Below, in pieces: positions 14,839 to 15,636 of a stretch of DNA of 15,636 nucleotides. The stretch is from NCBI GenBank assembly GCA_002352665.1, contig DEIV01000139.1:1-15636 (forward strand). Reading direction: 5' to 3'. How positions within the stretch are numbered: the stretch's first letter is position 1; the number at the start of each line of letters is the position of its first letter. The notes below the pieces were generated by a model, which searched no databases, had not been told where the DNA came from, and saw nothing but the letters and a program-made list of their open reading frames with translations. This stretch comes from Flavobacteriaceae bacterium UBA2765. GTDB lineage: Bacteria > Bacteroidota > Bacteroidia > Flavobacteriales > Flavobacteriaceae. The translations under genes were made by a program, and so were the position numbers.

Positions 14839-15516
14839 CTAAATAAACCCCATTTTTTTTGCCTTCAAAATTAACTCTCTATCCTCAGATTTAGACACTT
14901 CAAAAATATCTTTAAGGCGTCTGCGTCTCTTTTCAATAGCTCCCTTGGATAAAGGAATAATATTTGGTAAATATTTCATCTTAGTGCCAATAGATAACTC
15001 ATAGAGTAATTGCTTGTCTATTTCATCAAGAAAATATTTAAAATTGTTTTTATTTCTAGTTAATGTCATAACAGTTTTAGAATAAAAAGGTGTATCATTA
15101 ATAATACTTTCTATTGCTAACTGTAATGTTTTTGAATCGAAGTCACCTTTTATCAAAAAACCAAATGGATTTAAATTACGTAATATGGTGTTAATTCTGT
15201 AACTATCATTGTGTGATGTGCTTACAATGATCTTAACATCCGGAATTAATTGTTTTATCCTTATGCCTAATTCTTCTCCACTTAGAAACTTACTTTTTAT
15301 AGATTTATCAAAACTAATATCTAATATTACCATATCAACTTTAATCTTATCTAAATCAACTTTAATTTTAGCAATTGCACTATCACAATCATTAGATTTT
15401 TGAATATTAAATTTAAACATAGTATTGTTAACGCTTATCCGGTTAAGTGCTAATTCATAAGATTCTAAAATTAGCGGATGGTCATCTATTAGCCAAATGT
15501 TAAACGGTTTTTTCAT
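14839..15516 (-). CDS. NarL/LuxR-type two-component response regulator
   Basis: A 225-residue cytoplasmic regulator. The receiver domain (about 5-140) has the acidic pair D11-D12 (LIDDHP), phospho-acceptor D66 (MVILDISF), S99/T100 (IIVSTSH) and K123 (FLIKGD), all the key residues. The carboxy part (about 160-225) is a divergent LuxR-like helix-turn-helix: FLDEIDKQLLYELSIGTKMK, then LPNIIPLSKGAIEKRRRR. The strongly basic recognition helix is typical of flavobacterial members. The partner histidine kinase is not in the window and would be expected to the right. It is on the same strand as the RiPP operon but 777 bases from the next gene, so control of the cluster is plausible only by proximity. 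Its own promoter overlaps an inverted repeat, which suggests autoregulation. Confidence 0.88.
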   Translation of the reverse strand: MKKPFNIWLIDDHPLILESYELALNRISVNNTMFKFNIQKSNDCDSAIAKIKVDLDKIKVDMVILDISFDKSIKSKFLSGEELGIRIKQLIPDVKIIVSTSHNDSYRINTILRNLNPFGFLIKGDFDSKTLQLAIESIINDTPFYSKTVMTLTRNKNNFKYFLDEIDKQLLYELSIGTKMKYLPNIIPLSKGAIEKRRRRLKDIFEVSKSEDRELILKAKKMGFI

Positions 15517-15554
15517 AAATCCATAGCTTATTTTTATAAAAATACGATATTTTA

Positions 15555-15584
15555 CAAAACTAATGTAAGGAAAACGCCTACAAA
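15555..15584 (-). promoter_or_regulatory. Promoter of the response-regulator gene
   Basis: On the minus strand TTTG (15584-15581) is followed after 18 bases by TAGTTTTG (15562-15555), a full match to the Bacteroidota -7 consensus TAnnTTTG. The start codon is 39 bases further, giving a leader of about 30 bases. It is the best promoter match in the window. Confidence 0.65.
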
Positions 15585-15591
15585 AAGTAGG
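15565..15591. promoter_or_regulatory. Operator-like inverted repeats inside the response-regulator promoter
   Basis: GTAAGGAAAACGCCTAC (15565-15581) lies between the two promoter boxes and is an imperfect palindrome. CCTAC-AAAAA-GTAGG (15577-15591) overlaps the upstream box and is perfect. A protein bound here would block RNA polymerase. A near copy of the first site lies at 14590-14606. Confidence 0.45.
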
Positions 15592-15614
15592 TAAAATGTT
15601 TTATTTATTATTTT

Positions 15615-15636
15615 CACCTAACACCTAACACCTAAC
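15615..15636. repeat. Heptamer tandem repeat (CACCTAA) reaching the window edge
   Basis: Three exact copies of CACCTAA (15615-15635) plus the first base of a fourth at the last position. The array probably continues beyond the window. Its length and role cannot be judged here. Confidence 0.7.

Overview
The window is AT-rich DNA from a member of the Bacteroidota, most likely the family Flavobacteriaceae. The evidence is the short-form LeuA next to LeuB, an FtsX/MacB-type permease of flavobacterial character, Bacteroidota-type promoters (TTTG and TAnnTTTG), starts without Shine-Dalgarno sequences, and above all a 'grasp-with-spasm' peptide-maturation locus, a system known from this phylum. No rRNA, tRNA, CRISPR array or insertion sequence was seen.

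Left part (1-5153), housekeeping-like. An ABC-transporter permease gene enters from the left edge and carries an in-frame stop (72-74) after 165 codons. A clean rho-independent terminator (714-742) separates it from a two-gene leuA-leuB operon on the minus strand. leuC and leuD are not in the window. Divergent from leuA are a 515-residue, all-helical, repeat-like protein of unknown function and a 97-residue membrane protein. A 223-base gap (5154-5376) follows. It holds a hairpin sequence resembling dispersed flavobacterial intergenic repeats.

Central part (12950 down to 5377), a ribosomally synthesised, post-translationally modified peptide (RiPP) cluster, all on the minus strand. In transcription order it has two 59-residue double-glycine precursor peptides, then a 210-base spacer with an AT-rich palindrome. 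Next come the ATP-grasp ligase (gwsG), a previously unlisted 54-codon gene overlapping the next start, and the SPASM-domain maturase (gwsS), which lacks a radical-SAM CxxxCxxC motif. The series ends with an exported EreA/ChaN-like protein, a C39-peptidase ABC exporter and a HlyD-type adaptor. The likely flow is: GwsG and GwsS modify the cores, the C39 domain cuts after GG during export, and HlyD bridges the periplasm to an outer-membrane channel encoded elsewhere. The exported protein may act on the product outside the cytoplasm. The most striking feature is that both precursor cores contain a 12-residue loop with the spacing of an EF-hand calcium site.

Right part (12951-15636), accessory or regulatory. 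It has an exported TPR/DUF6624-like protein and a 777-base gap with remnants of small genes and several strong inverted repeats. One remnant is a 17-codon stub that reads like another precursor leader. A NarL/LuxR-type response regulator follows. Its promoter overlaps an inverted repeat that recurs in the 777-base gap. The window ends in three copies of the heptamer CACCTAA.
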